Below, piece after piece: positions 20,996 through 31,921 of a stretch of DNA of 64,000 nt (position 1 is the first letter of the stretch; every line of letters starts with the position of its first letter). The translations under genes were made by a program, and so were the position numbers. The DNA is taken from contig NC_133771.1 of NCBI RefSeq assembly GCF_003597395.2, forward strand, positions 127,515,475 to 127,579,474, read 5' to 3'. Below the pieces are notes generated by a model. That model was not told the origin of the DNA. It saw only the letters and a program-made list of their open reading frames with translations, and did not search any database. The DNA is from Chelonoidis abingdonii. Taxonomy: Eukaryota > Chordata > Testudines > Testudinidae.

Positions 20996-23819
20996 TTTAA
21001 TTTTACTCACAATAACACATTGAAAACACATTGAAAACATGCTTAAAGTGCCAGGCTACCAAACACGAACTTTTCCATTACCTTAGTGAAGAGGAAATCT
21101 TTCAGCATGAGTCACACAATGACATAAAAACTGAAAGATGACAAGTCATGGGTGATTCATCTATTGGATTAATTCATAATATGATAATGGTAAATTTTTG
21201 AGAATTAACTTCTTGCCATCAGTCTGATGACCTTCATGCTATTTATTTACCTGCAACTTACAGACTGAATCTTATTTACTAGTACCAGTAGGGTGGAGCA
21301 GCCGGAAGAGGAAAGAATTATCTGCTTTGCTTGCTAGCCAAATTAATTCACAAGTATCTATGCTCGTCTCCATTTTTTCTTTCAGTAACATGACATTTGA
21401 ATAGCTTTGGAACATACACTGAGCTACCTCAGAAAATATTAGGTATAATAATTTAAAATAAACCATATTTACTACATTTTTGCTTGCTCTTCAGAATAAT
21501 AAAGAGAATGTGTACAGTTATATGTTATTTGAAACCAATTTCACGTTATTGATATTCATGAATTCCCTAAATGCCCTGGTGCAACTAGTTCCCAAACCTT
21601 AATTACTCACAGGGCTGTACAAGAAAAAAAGTAAAATCTTCCAAAAGAAAAAGAAATGACTCCAGAGAACACTTACATTATTGAAAGAAGGCATTTTCCA
21701 GTGAGCACTTAATAATATTAAAAACCCCCATCTCTGATCAGTGTCCAAACCTGCAGGAACACAAAATGCTCTTCCAGAGGGCAACAGTAATGTCCTTAAT
21801 ATCCTCTTCATTTATATTACCCCCTAAGACTTTTTATTATGCTTCTCTGAGGGAAAATAAATGACTACAGAAGGACACAACAGATAACAGGATTTTCAAC
21901 GGAATTTAGACTTTGTGAAAGTTGCTCGATATAGTTCTGTAAATTAAATGAAGTCCTCTCCTTATCCTTTCAGCAGGTACAGCACAAGCAGCAACAGTGC
22001 ATGTCTCTCCACAGTGCTTATCAATGTGCTGTAACTTGCAGGCACTTCTAACCTGGGATGAATTTGAGCTAGGACCAAAGAAATAAAACACTGTGTATTG
22101 AAAAAGATTAAAGGCGTTCTGCAAACTGGTCAGTCTTTCCTTTTTGCATCTCCTTAATATGGGATCATCAAGATCGTCAACAAAACAAAAATACAGCACA
22201 AATATTTCATGTATCAAGTAGTCACAAACTGCAGTTTGCTGCTTTAGGAGGTCGTCAAGATAATCATGGTCATTAGAGTTGGCTTCCTTTGGCTCCTCAC
22301 TCTCAGGTGCACAAAGTATAACTTCAGCACAGAGGAAGACTGAGCCCCAGATCTATTTTTGCATCTCCATGTCTCACCTTTTGGCTCTGCTAACAATGCC
22401 ACTTTGACCCAGTTAATTTGTTTTTCCTGTAAATGACGTCACACCTTCTTCCACATCAGCCATGCTGCTTAGAATGCTCATCCTGAGTGGATCCACAAGG
22501 CCATTACCCACTCTCCTTATTCAAATCCATTCTCAAGAGTCATAGCATAAATAGGTCTCATGTGAAATTAACTAAGTCATCAAACACCACACATAATGCT
22601 GTACACTAGCCCTCATGGAGGAAAGTAATCTTGTAGTGTCATTGATTCTACTCCCGACTCCATTCCCGCACTCCCAACTGTCTTGTGTCCTGTTTGTTAT
22701 ATCATGTTCAATTTACCTTATAAACTACATGGGGCAGGGATCATATCTTCCATCTGCTCTGTATGCTAGGCACCTCCCAGTTAGACAGAGAGATGTATTA
22801 TTGATAGTAAACTGCAAAATATTCATAGTGTAACTCGCCATAAATAATCATGACTTACTGTCACAATAAGAACAGAGGGGAATCTTAAAGACCTGGTTTG
22901 AGGATTATTGCAGATTTACTATAGGTTAAACCTTGCACAGAGTGCAATGTCTCAACCTGATTTTTACTTCCACTCAGTACAACCAATTTTCTCATTTACG
23001 AATAATAAACTTAATTTGAGGGAGGGGATTAACACACAAGAAACATTTAGAACATATCTAGCTGGAGTGGTTACGCAAAAGATCCGTGCAGAGATGCGGA
23101 ATAACATTTGGATTGTCTTTCCTATAGCAAGGCTGCTGGAGACTGAGACCATTACGGGGAGATGCTCTGATCTTAGGTAAGAGAGTTAAATGGAGACTTT
23201 CAGCAACCCAACAACTATTTTAGGCAAATGGATTGATTCCAATCCCACATTCTGGTAGTCAATTTATTAGGCTTGTGCAGTGAGCAACATCACCAGGCAT
23301 GGGGTCAAGAGGAGTCAGAATTAAAAAGATATAGATGCCTAAAATGAGCATACTGTACATCAAACTACAACAGTTTAGCATTAACCATACTATTCTAGGA
23401 AGTGCTAGCATGAATCTTAGCAAACATCTTTGACTCAGAATATATTCCAATAGTTCTCCTTTTCAAGAGGAGAAAGGGGGAAAACAAGAAAGGAATCTGA
23501 TTTATGCACAACACCAGCTCTGAAGTGGCATTATTAATACAAAATTGTAATTATGGCACTGAGCCAGCAATCACTAAAATTGCTGCAGCATCAAGCTTAC
23601 AACCTCATCTTCCCTCATTCAATCATGCTCTATAGGTTTTTATGACGTTTTCCATTAATATTTTATAATACTGGCACTCAGCTAGACTGTGCAGATACAG
23701 CAATTACCAATTAAAAAACTGAAGTCCCATTTTAAGTGTTAGTTCTGATACTGAAGATGTGCATAACACACAAAAATAAAAAAATTAAAGTTAACCACTA
23801 GTTCATTTCATGGTTTTAT
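20996..23819. other. Gene-free stretch; one acidic open region noted
   Basis: No gene assigned. On the minus strand 21906-22320 reads as a mostly open, Asp/Glu-rich then Cys-containing peptide (DYLDDLLKQQ..., then RRCKKERLTSLQNAF...) with no splice sites that I can define and no family I recognise; it may be a decayed transposase. A fragment at 22700-22815 resembles the GGGGCAGGGA...CTAGGCAC retroposon tail also seen near 35690-35821. Confidence 0.3.
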
Positions 23820-24480
23820 AGAACTGTAAATTTTTTAAAGAGAAAACTAGTTGTATTTGAGTTTGCAATTCTTGTTTTCAGAGAATGTGCAGTTACAGAA
23901 GTTCTTGGTCTATGCTCCATATACATGACTGGTAGGAGTTCCACTGTTATGTCTTTTTGGCTATCACCAATTAGGAAGATGATATGAGTCTGCTCTACAA
24001 CAGGTGAAATTCCATCATGACTTTTGAAAGGCATTTACTATGAGACCACAGTACCACATTACCTTATCCTTAAAGAAGAACAGTGCAACTTTTAATAGTC
24101 ACCAGTGCTTGATGCTCATACATTCTACAAGCTTAAGTCACTGTCATTAGGAAAATGACCTTAGAAATGTGATCTCTCAGTGGTTCAAAAGGAGCTTTCA
24201 TCATGTTACTCAGAACCACACGAATTTCCCCAAACACAGGAGACTTCTTAATGAGGCCCCCCAAAATGACTATGGGATGCAGAAAAACTAGTCTACTTTC
24301 ATTCACGAAACACTGCATGGCAGCCAAAAGAATCCTTTCCCATATGTGTTGGTATGTTCATCTCACAACCTGCTTCAGTGATGCTAGGATGACTACCCTT
24401 TCAGAAGCCACACTGACAGGGAAAAGGAACCCTGACTAGATGTAAAGAGATCCCTTATTTCCTTATGATCTGATGTGGTA
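23820..24480 (-). pseudogene. DIRS-type tyrosine recombinase remnant
   Basis: Two open pieces (24133-24327 and 23816-24034) plus intervening frame changes cover the core and C-terminal parts. VFLHPIVI, NMMKAPFEPL and LMTVT precede a stop, then ACRMYEHQAL follows, which aligns with the TSARRVSELQAL box of DIRS recombinases; the second Arg is the catalytic one and is retained. Downstream the LWSHSKCLSKVMMEFH text fits the LRTHPKFLPKV motif. In active elements the enzyme inserts a circular cDNA without target duplication; this copy cannot be functional. Confidence 0.65.
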
Positions 24481-24483
24481 AGA

Positions 24484-24662
24484 TAGAATCATAGGGTTGG
24501 AAGGGACCTCAGAAGGTCATCTAGTCCAAACCCCTGCTTGAAGCTGGACCAATCCCCAGACAGATTTTTACCCCAGTTCCCTAAATGGCCCCCTCAAGGA
24601 TTGATCTCACAACCCTGGGTTTAGCAGGCCAATGCTCAAACCACTGAGCTATCCCTCCCCCC
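24484..24662 (-). mobile_element. tRNA-derived SINE with CR1-like tail
   Basis: A complete 179-bp SINE in minus orientation. The head reads GGGATAGCTCAGTGGTTTGA, holding the polymerase III A box (TAGCTCAGTGG, 24641-24651), and GTTGTGAGATCAATCC, the B-box region (24598-24613, slightly decayed). The 3' part ends with the CR1 tail (TGGACTAGATGACCTTCTGA, then TTCCAACCCTATGATTCT). Tortoise SINEs of this build are a classic case of a SINE sharing its 3' end with a LINE so as to borrow the CR1 machinery. It inserted into the DIRS1-like remnant. No clear target duplication is seen. It is not a tRNA gene: the body after the B box is not cloverleaf. Confidence 0.88.
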
Positions 24663-25479
24663 AGAGCACCAATTCCATCAGGACTGGAAACCATGTTTGC
24701 CTTAGCCAATGGGAGGCCATAAAGTTTATGAAATGCCTCTCTACTTGGCTTAATCAGTGCCTTTGCTAGCATAGTGAATGGGGGAGTAGCCATCCATGAA
24801 ATTCTATCCTTCCTACTGCCCCAAAGAGAATGAAAGTGTCCATCACCAGTGCAATCTTTATCAGGTGCCTTCAACAGAACACAAGGGTCCTGGTGTTCAG
24901 TGGAGTGACAGACAATATGGGATGCTCCCCACACAAGAAAGATCTATCATCCTCTGATCTGGTCACCACTTCTCAATTCTATAACCACATAGCCTGCTCT
25001 GATAACATTTCCCTTTCCTGCCAGGCAAAAGGCATCTGGGAATGTCTTGCGAGACATTGCCTAGTCTTGCTGCTGCAGGATTAGGAATCAAGATCCTTTA
25101 TATCCTTTGTTTATGTAAAACTGGTGGCCTGATTCTTCTTTTAAATCAGGACCACTTTATGAGATATGAGGGCTCTCAAAGTCCACTTCCAACCAGGCCA
25201 CCTTAGTCCCCAGAATATGTATGTAGCAGGATAACTTTTGGAGACACCAAAAATCTTGATAATGAAGCCCCTCTGCAAGTGCTTCCCCACTCCAGGCAGA
25301 ATGCATCCATGATTGTACCATTTTGGCTCAGAGGAATATGGAAATGCTCTTCTAACTGCATATTGGTTTTGGACCATTACCAAGCTGGAGCATCGCAGAA
25401 GTTGCCTATCACCCAGATACAGTACAAAAATCTCTTTATGGCTTGTGATAATTGATGATGTCACCTTTGGGTGGGACTT

Positions 25480-25890
25480 GCTAAGGGCATGACCAGGCCA
25501 CCATAAATACTCTGGTGGTCACCAGGCCAATCAAAACATCCTCTTGGCTAGTTTCACAATATTTTAGATCCTATCATGAGTTAGGAAGGCTTTGAAGTGA
25601 AGCATGTCCAATAGGGAATCTCTGTACTCCAATTCACTCTGAGGAGCAAGCTAGTGACTAAAGCCCTTCACTGGTAACATGGAGAAATGGTGGGATTCCT
25701 TCAAGTGTGCTGTTCTTGGTCAGCCAGTCACACAAGTAGGAAAAAACATGCACTGCTTCTATTCTTTGTAGAATGGCTAAAAATGTCACAAAACACATAT
25801 GGTACTGACACAAGCTTAAACAACAACACTGGTACGGTTCTGCTGTCAGAAACCCGAGATGCATCTAGTGGCTGAGCAAGTATGTCTAAC
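25480..25890 (-). pseudogene. DIRS-type reverse transcriptase fragment with mutated YLDD
   Basis: A 68-codon open piece (25658-25864) carries YQCCCLSLCQYHMCFVTFLA then LQRIEAVHVFSYLCDWLTKN, aligning with the DIRS RT block YQYxVLPFGLS...VFPYLDDWL. The first catalytic Asp is Cys here, so the active site is lost. Upstream frames fade past 25890; downstream the frame breaks near 25650 and RNase H-like text follows at 25464-25141. Confidence 0.62.
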
Positions 25891-26908
25891 CGTATATAGG
25901 CATCTGTAAAGTCCAGAATACATAGCTAGGAACAGTAAAACAATGCAAGAGGCAAAAGAAGCAGGATTTGTAGCAAGGATAACTGAGTCCATCCAAACTA
26001 AGGTGCTAAGAGGTAGCAAGTCTAAAAGGGTCCCTGAAGCATAGAGCAGAGAATTAAACTAGTTTTTAGCATTTTTTAAATTCAAACTATGAACAAGAAT
26101 TTTAGCAAAAAGAGCGGTAAATCATAGAGAAACCAATTAAGTGTCCCAAGAGCTGTTGGGGATATTATGAGTTTCCAGTGTTCCCAGCAGAGGCAGGCAC
26201 ACTAATGCTGGTGGCTTAAAGACTTAACTTTGGACATGGGATAAGCCTTGCCCTTGAATGTGGGCCTGTGGCAGTTCCAACTTATAGACAATAAAAAGAT
26301 AGTTTCAACTGTTTTATTTTCTTCATATTCTTTTGAGCATTAGAGAATACAGCATGAAAGAAAGATTAGGATATCTTATATTGTCTTATAATTAACAACG
26401 TCGTCACAACTCTGTTTTCATACTCGTAATCAAAAACTGTTCTGATTTCCTCAGTTAGAGGAAATAGTTAAAAATCAGTCATCACTGCGGTTAACAATCC
26501 AATTTGAGAATTTATCTTCCCTATATTTTCAGCAACGGATGATAGGTCAAGAATTATTACATTAATAAACATAACTGTTCCCCAGTATAGACTACAAAAG
26601 CCCACTGCAATGCACAGAGGGGGAGGTACAATCTTTAATATCCCCTTAAATAAATGAGACATGATTTGTAATTAGAACCACAGTGAATACTTACATATGC
26701 AACATGGTGTCATGGTGCTGATAAAGACAAAAAATTGGCAATCTTCATTTCAATGAAGCTTTCAATTGCCTGGAAAAGCTTGATGTAGTCTTTTGTGATT
26801 ATATTAGATGCGTAGGTGTGAGGAGAAAAGAATGGAACTGAAGCAAGAGGGGATATGAGGTGGCACAGAAGCCTCCGAGTTACACGAATCTGAACTCACT
26901 AACAAGTG
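25891..26908. other. No gene recognised
   Basis: AT-rich DNA with only short open frames, none carrying a recognisable motif or splice boundaries. Confidence 0.35.
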
Positions 26909-26992
26909 TCCAAAATGTCTGTTAGTCTAGAAGGTGCCACAGGATTCTTTGCTGCTTTTACAGATCCAGACTAACATAGCTACCCCTCTGAT
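26909..26992 (+). mobile_element. PLE 3' tail with 11-bp target duplication
   Basis: An 84-bp fragment (AAATGTCTGTTAGTCTAGAA through GCTACCCCTCTGAT) matching the terminal 85 bp of the PLE copy that ends at 12474. It is flanked by ACTAACAAGTG on both sides (26898-26908 and 26993-27003), showing that this is a true short insertion and not a remnant of a longer one. Confidence 0.88.
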
Positions 26993-27680
26993 ACTAACAA
27001 GTGGGCTCCCTCCTGTATGTTCCTTTTTCTGTCACAGCGGCAATATAGTTAATATAAGCAACTACCTTGGAAAGAATACTAATAATAGTGCAAGTTTGAA
27101 TATCTCCGTATAACTTCACAATTACCTTATACCCTTACTGAAAGTCATAGACTTTACTTCACAGTACTCTGAAATCAATGGGAGGCTTTTCATTGATGTC
27201 AGTAAGCATTTGGCCCCATATATTGAAAGATGACTGTTAGTACCTTGAATTATATGGATGACAGTTGTAAGCTATTTGCAGTGGTTACCATTAAAATATT
27301 TCCAAGTCGCTCTGGAAGTAATCAACCTCATCCTGTTCCTTTCTAGTGATATTCTCCATGCCAGATTTTTCCTGGTCAAAGCTCAGAACTGGCCATGAAG
27401 AAACAGTAAGAAATGGCTGAACTAGCCACATTGCAAGTATTATAGGGATAGAGTTACACTCCTTTGCTATTTGGCTTCAGAGAAGTATCCAGAAAATGTA
27501 TCCAAAAGTTGAATATCGGAATTTTGGCCAGAATCCTTTTAATACCAGTTGGAGGTGGGATTTCTCCCATTTGAAATTAACAAATGGTCCCAGATAGGGA
27601 TGCTTTTTTTCACCTTCACAGCCAGATCATTCATTACATTTACCTCTCTATTACTTCTGATAACTTTTATACAATCTGAG

Positions 27681-28173
27681 TATAACAGGGTCTCCCCAAG
27701 CCCAGCATCAGACCTTTCCTCAACCTCATTTTCCCCACTCTCAAGGAGGGGGGCAATTCACACACCAACGAAGGGGGATCAATTCATCAGCCATGTCAAT
27801 GAAGCTCCCATCATACTGTCAATATTTCACTCCCTTTTCTGATGAATGTTTTCATTGTTCAAACACAAATACACTTCAACATCCATATAGACAGGTAAAC
27901 GAGGTTTTTCCACCTACCAACACCCCAGACGAGGCCTCTGCCACTGCCTACACAGCTGGGTATCCCCAGTCAGATTTTTAATCTAGACAGGTATACCAAG
28001 CCCCTTTCCATATTCTTTCCCTAACCCCAGGTCTTCTACAGGAACCTTTCTAGATCTCTGACAAACGATTGAGCTGCTTGTTGGTCTTCTAAGCTCACCA
28101 TCTGCAAGGCAGCTGATTAGTCACAGGTGGAGCTAAAATCAACTCCCTTAAAGGGCCATCCCATCCTGTGACA
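27681..28173. mobile_element. Candidate solo LTR
   Basis: A block beginning TATAACAGGGTCTCC and ending CCATCCTGTGACA has ends that agree as an imperfect inverted repeat (TRTAACAGG / TGTCACAGG). It is richer in C and T than its flanks and lacks protein motifs. No target duplication is visible, so the boundaries are tentative. Confidence 0.38.
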
Positions 28174-28385
28174 GTAAATTTTAAACATATTTGCATAAAA
28201 AAGATGTGCCGACTTTGTGCATCCCCTGTGCAGCCACTACTGGTTTAACCCTCACAAGTAGGTAGTTAGAACCTAAGACCCTGATCCTAAAATTCTTGGC
28301 TTACTGTAGGGGTGATGGGCAGAAGGGTTTTAATATACACCTAAATCAAAAGCACAAGTATTTTCTTAGAAACTTTCCTATAATT

Positions 28386-28695
28386 CAGGGGTCGGCAACC
28401 TTTCAGAAGTGGTGTGCTGAGTCTTCATTTATTCACTCTAATTTAAGGTTTCGCATGCCAGTAATACATTTTAAAGTTTTTAGAAGGTCTCTTTCTATAA
28501 GTCTATAATATATAACTAAACTATTGTTGTATGTAAAGTAAATAAGGATTTTAAAATATTTAAGGAGCTTCATTCAAATTTAAATTAAAATGCAGATCTC
28601 CCTGGATGGTGGCCAGGATCAAGGCAGTGTGAGTGCCACTGAAAATCAGCTCGCGTGCCACCTTCATCACATGTGCCATAGGTTGCCTACCCCTG
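28386..28695. mobile_element. hAT MITE with perfect 8-bp duplication
   Basis: A 310-bp element with termini CAGGGGTCGGCAACC and GGTTGCCTACCCCTG (one mismatch between the arms) and an exact CTATAATT target duplication (28378-28385, 28696-28703). CAGGGGTCGGCAACC is the canonical end of Charlie-type hAT MITEs, which depend on a transposase supplied in trans. The interior is AT-rich and non-coding; the 70- and 61-codon frames across it are chance. Confidence 0.95.
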
Positions 28696-28703
28696 CTATA
28701 ATT

Positions 28704-30166
28704 CATGTAATAGCCTTCTTTAGCAGCCAGACTTTTGATAAAAGCAGGTTTAAAACCAATACGCTAGTCCTTTGATAAAAGCTGGACTAAACTCAGTAGA
28801 TTTGTGGAAATGTAACATTTACTTTCATAAAAATGGTTTTGGAAGCTCCTGTTGTTTTGCTTAATAAAAATAATAAAAAGTGACAAGCTATCTGTTTTTT
28901 TTCCCTTTCCTCTTCAGTTTCCCTGACTGTTCAGTGCTGGCTTTATTTCATTTCTAAAATTGAATGGCATACTGCACAATCTTGCCAGATAGAACTCTGT
29001 GTAGCTGCTGTGCTTTGGTCTTCCCAGTGAGGATTTGTATCTAGAATGGGAGGAAAAAAAACACATACACTCAAGGTGTACAAATTTAAAACTAAAAAAT
29101 ACAGTGCGAGATGAAAATCTATTTTCCCTGCTGTACAGGGAAGGTCATTTTAAGGTAGGAGCAAGCAAAGCCATGTACTGCAAGAACAAATTTGTAATGT
29201 ACAGTCTCACTAAAAATGTTCGGTGGTGTCTTGATTGAGTTCATTTAATTATAGAACCTTCACCAGCCAAAAATACTAATGCAGACATGAATGCAAGAGG
29301 CTGCTTATTTATGTTCTTTGCCTGGAATTCTCTCCTCATCCCAGTGAAACACCAGCTCTTTTTTCCAATTCCTCTTCAAAGCTGACTTTCTCATACACTG
29401 TTCATCAACAAAAATACTGTCACTGGCCTCTCCCTTTACTATTTCATACACAAATGCAGAGAGAAAGATGCTCTAAACAGAATCCTCCTCTGTATATTCC
29501 ATTGGGTTTTGTATTGTCTTTCTACTTAAACTGTAAATTGAGTATCTTCCTAAGGAGATTAAGAGAATCATCTTTTTTTCCTGTCCTAGTCAGCATTAAC
29601 CATACCGTTTGTGCTTCACATATAATACAGGTCAATTATTCTGATGTGCATGTCTGGTTATTCAGGAAACATTAGTCATAATGGCTATCAGCCAGATCCT
29701 GAAGTCCCTTCTTGGTCAAACTACCACTTAAATGCATATGATTTATTGAGTAAAATCTAAGTAAGGTCTTTAGGACCTGACCTACTATTTTTATTTGAAC
29801 TTCCTCTCATAGGTTATATTACTAATCCATTTCCACTTGAACCTGCTTTATATGTGGGGGACACAGCTGTGTGAAATTCTTGCAACAATCTGAAATCCAC
29901 ATAAAAGTAATCTGGCTTCAAGTTTCATTACACCCACTTTCAGACCAACTTCATGGGAAGTTTCTAAGGTTCACAGACACCTAGGGCCATTTCAGAGATA
30001 GTCAAAATCATGCAAATATACTCTGAAGTAAAATGAGTTTTGCTTTCACATGTGGGTTAATTCAACACAAAACTCAAGGCAAAGAATGTATGGTGCAAAT
30101 TCTGCGTCCTCCTCTGCCGCCCCCATACTAGACTCCACATCCCCCTATTCCCTCACACTTTCCTGT
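28704..30166. other. No gene or repeat recognised
   Basis: AT-rich sequence between two hAT MITEs. Short open frames only; no motif or splice pair identified. Confidence 0.35.
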
Positions 30167-30174
30167 CTAGTTTC

Positions 30175-30480
30175 CAGAGCCAGCTCCAGGCACCAGTGCA
30201 GCAAGCATGTGCCAGGGGTGGCAAGCCATGCGGGGCGGCCTGCCGGTCGCTGTGAGGGTGGCAGGCTGGTGGCTTTTGGTGGTGCACTTGCGGGAGGCAC
30301 GCCTGCGGGAGGCTTTGGCAGCAATTCAGTGGCGGGGACACTGATGGTGTGGCACTGGCGGACCTCCCGCAGGCATGCCGCCAAATTCACGTGACCAGCG
30401 GACCTCCCGCAGGCATGCCTCCAAAAGCCGCCTGCCTGCCAGCCATGTTTGGGGCAGCAAAAAACATAGAGCCACCCTTA
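30175..30480. mobile_element. hAT MITE, GC-rich family, 8-bp duplication
   Basis: A 306-bp GC-rich element. The left end CAGAGCCAGCTCCAGGCACC and the right end read in reverse (TAAGGGTGGCTCTATG) match the CAGGGGCGGCTCTA type termini seen in the copy at 42384-42623. The target duplication CTAGTTTC is exact (30167-30174, 30481-30488). The interior has several GACCTCCCGCAGGCATGCC blocks shared with the other copy. The Gly/Ala/Pro-rich open frames on both strands reflect composition, not genes. Confidence 0.9.
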
Positions 30481-30765
30481 CTAGTTTCCAAGCCACGTAG
30501 CCCAGTAGTGGCCATCTCCCCTCTGGGCATTGTGGTTCAGTCCCACGGAGAACAATAAAAGATGGTAGCAATTGTTTGGAAAGGCAAAAATTCATTATGG
30601 AACTTTGAAACACTTAAAAAAAAAAGAAAGAAAAAAATCAGAGTGCTCATGAAAATAACATGAGTTGACAACTCTGCAAATGATACACAGGACCCAACTA
30701 GCAAAATCTGGAACTTCAGCAAGAGGCATCCAGGTGCCCTGAAGCCTGCACCGCACAGCACATAC

Positions 30766-31170
30766 TGTCATGACTGAGATGTGGGCTGTCAGACCTAGTG
30801 GTCAGAGCAGGAGTCAGTCCAAGTCAGATAACAGGAGGTCAGCGTCCAAAACAGGCCAGTGGCCAGACTAAGAATCAGGCATCAGAAGGCAGGCAGGGTC
30901 AGGTGACCGAGAGGTCAGAGTCCAAGACAGGCCAGAAAGCACCCCAAGAGTCAGGTGCCAGGAGGCAGGCAGGGTCAGGTTATAGACATCAATCTAATAC
31001 CAAATTCAAGGACAAACTATTGTCAGAAACTGATTCTAGGGCTTATCACAAGCAGGTACCAGCCAATCCATGGGCTGTGAGGGACCACCACTCAGATCTT
31101 GGTGGGTGGTATCTCCTGCACAGCCCAGACTCACAGGGTCCAGAAGGCTAAGTTCAAGTCTTCTGTGACA
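30766..31170. repeat. Minisatellite-bearing repeat, possible LTR
   Basis: Two tandem units of about 76 bp start near 30836 (AGGTCAGCGTCCAAAACAGG) and 30912 (AGGTCAGAGTCCAAGACAGG); each ends with GGCAGGCAGGGTCAGGT. The wider block starts TGTCA and ends TGACA, as LTRs do, but no target duplication is seen. The 117-codon plus-strand frame (Gln/Lys/Ser-rich, internally repeated) is the translation of this tandem and not a gene. Confidence 0.55.
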
Positions 31171-31591
31171 ATGCGGTGGTATCAGTAGCACAACACCTCT
31201 ATGGTCCCAGGTTCTACCTCTCCAGGTTCTAATGTGTCCACAAGGTCAATGCTGCATCCCACAATAAATGTACTTATCTACTCCGTCAGCGGTCTTCCAT
31301 GTGAAAGTCAAATGGTATCTGCTTCTTAAAGTAACATTGTACAATACATGATTTTCAGAGCCATCTTTTCAAAACTAATCTGCATTTGAATGCACAGAAT
31401 GAGCATCGGTGCTTGCAAATGGAAACTTGCATTTACCCATTTTACACATACAAATATATGTTAGTTCACATAAGTGCAGGTTGGGTGATCTCCCAAAGAA
31501 TGCACATACAATTTATGGAGCCAGTTTTTGAACAGATGGATCTGAACTTTCAAGTTTTACTTTGTAACTAATATGAATCTCTATTTCATCC

Positions 31592-31921
31592 TGACAGACC
31601 CAGAGTTAGTGTCCAAACTCACCTACTCCTTAGCCTTTGGCTTTATTGGTAACTCAGAAAATAACAACATAAGCTTCAATGTAAGCTTCCTCTGTTCTTA
31701 GAGGTTCCCTCCGTGACCCCTTTTAGCCCCCCAGATTCTTGAAAAGCAATACAGCAGCCTCACTCCATTAATATCCTGTTGGTGCTAACTGGACTTGACT
31801 AACAGCATGACTACAGTAATTACCCTATATCTTATTACCTGTTTTTGGCAACTGTGAGCCGTACCTTGGGTGACTCAACAGAAGGGCCCTGGTGGTCCTA
31901 TTGATACCTTAGAGTCTGTCA
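31592..31921. mobile_element. Candidate short LTR (TGACAGAC...GTCTGTCA)
   Basis: A 330-bp block with a perfect 8-bp terminal inverted repeat and TG...CA ends. An AATAAA motif lies inside on the minus strand near 31641. Only CAT is shared near the flanks, so no convincing target duplication supports it. Confidence 0.4.

Larger units (their letters stand above)
23820..25890 (-). mobile_element. DIRS1-like retrotransposon remnant (RT, RNase H, tyrosine recombinase)
   Basis: Minus-strand translation gives the DIRS order from high to low coordinate. RT: VHVFSYLCDWL at about 25780-25750, where the catalytic YLDD has become YLCD. RNase H: a DAFCLEWGS segment near 25310, equivalent to the TDAS..GWGA motif. 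A PPFTMLAKALIKPSREA segment follows near 24790. The recombinase starts with VFLHPIVI...KAPFEPL (24290-24180) and continues into ...CRMYEHQAL (24120), where the box-I Arg is kept, and SKVMMEFHL near 24010. Tyrosine recombinase in place of an integrase is diagnostic of DIRS elements. Many stops and shifts; a SINE interrupts it at 24484-24662. It may belong to the same family as the gag remnant at 7450-10850. Confidence 0.72.

Noticed and set aside
24598..24662. tRNA-gene-like A and B boxes
   Set aside because: They belong to the head of a SINE with a CR1-type tail; the flanking sequence does not fold as a tRNA and box B is decayed.
30050..30394. Overlapping Gly/Ala/Pro-rich frames on both strands
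   Set aside because: They coincide with a GC-rich hAT MITE with an exact 8-bp duplication; coding is an artefact of composition.
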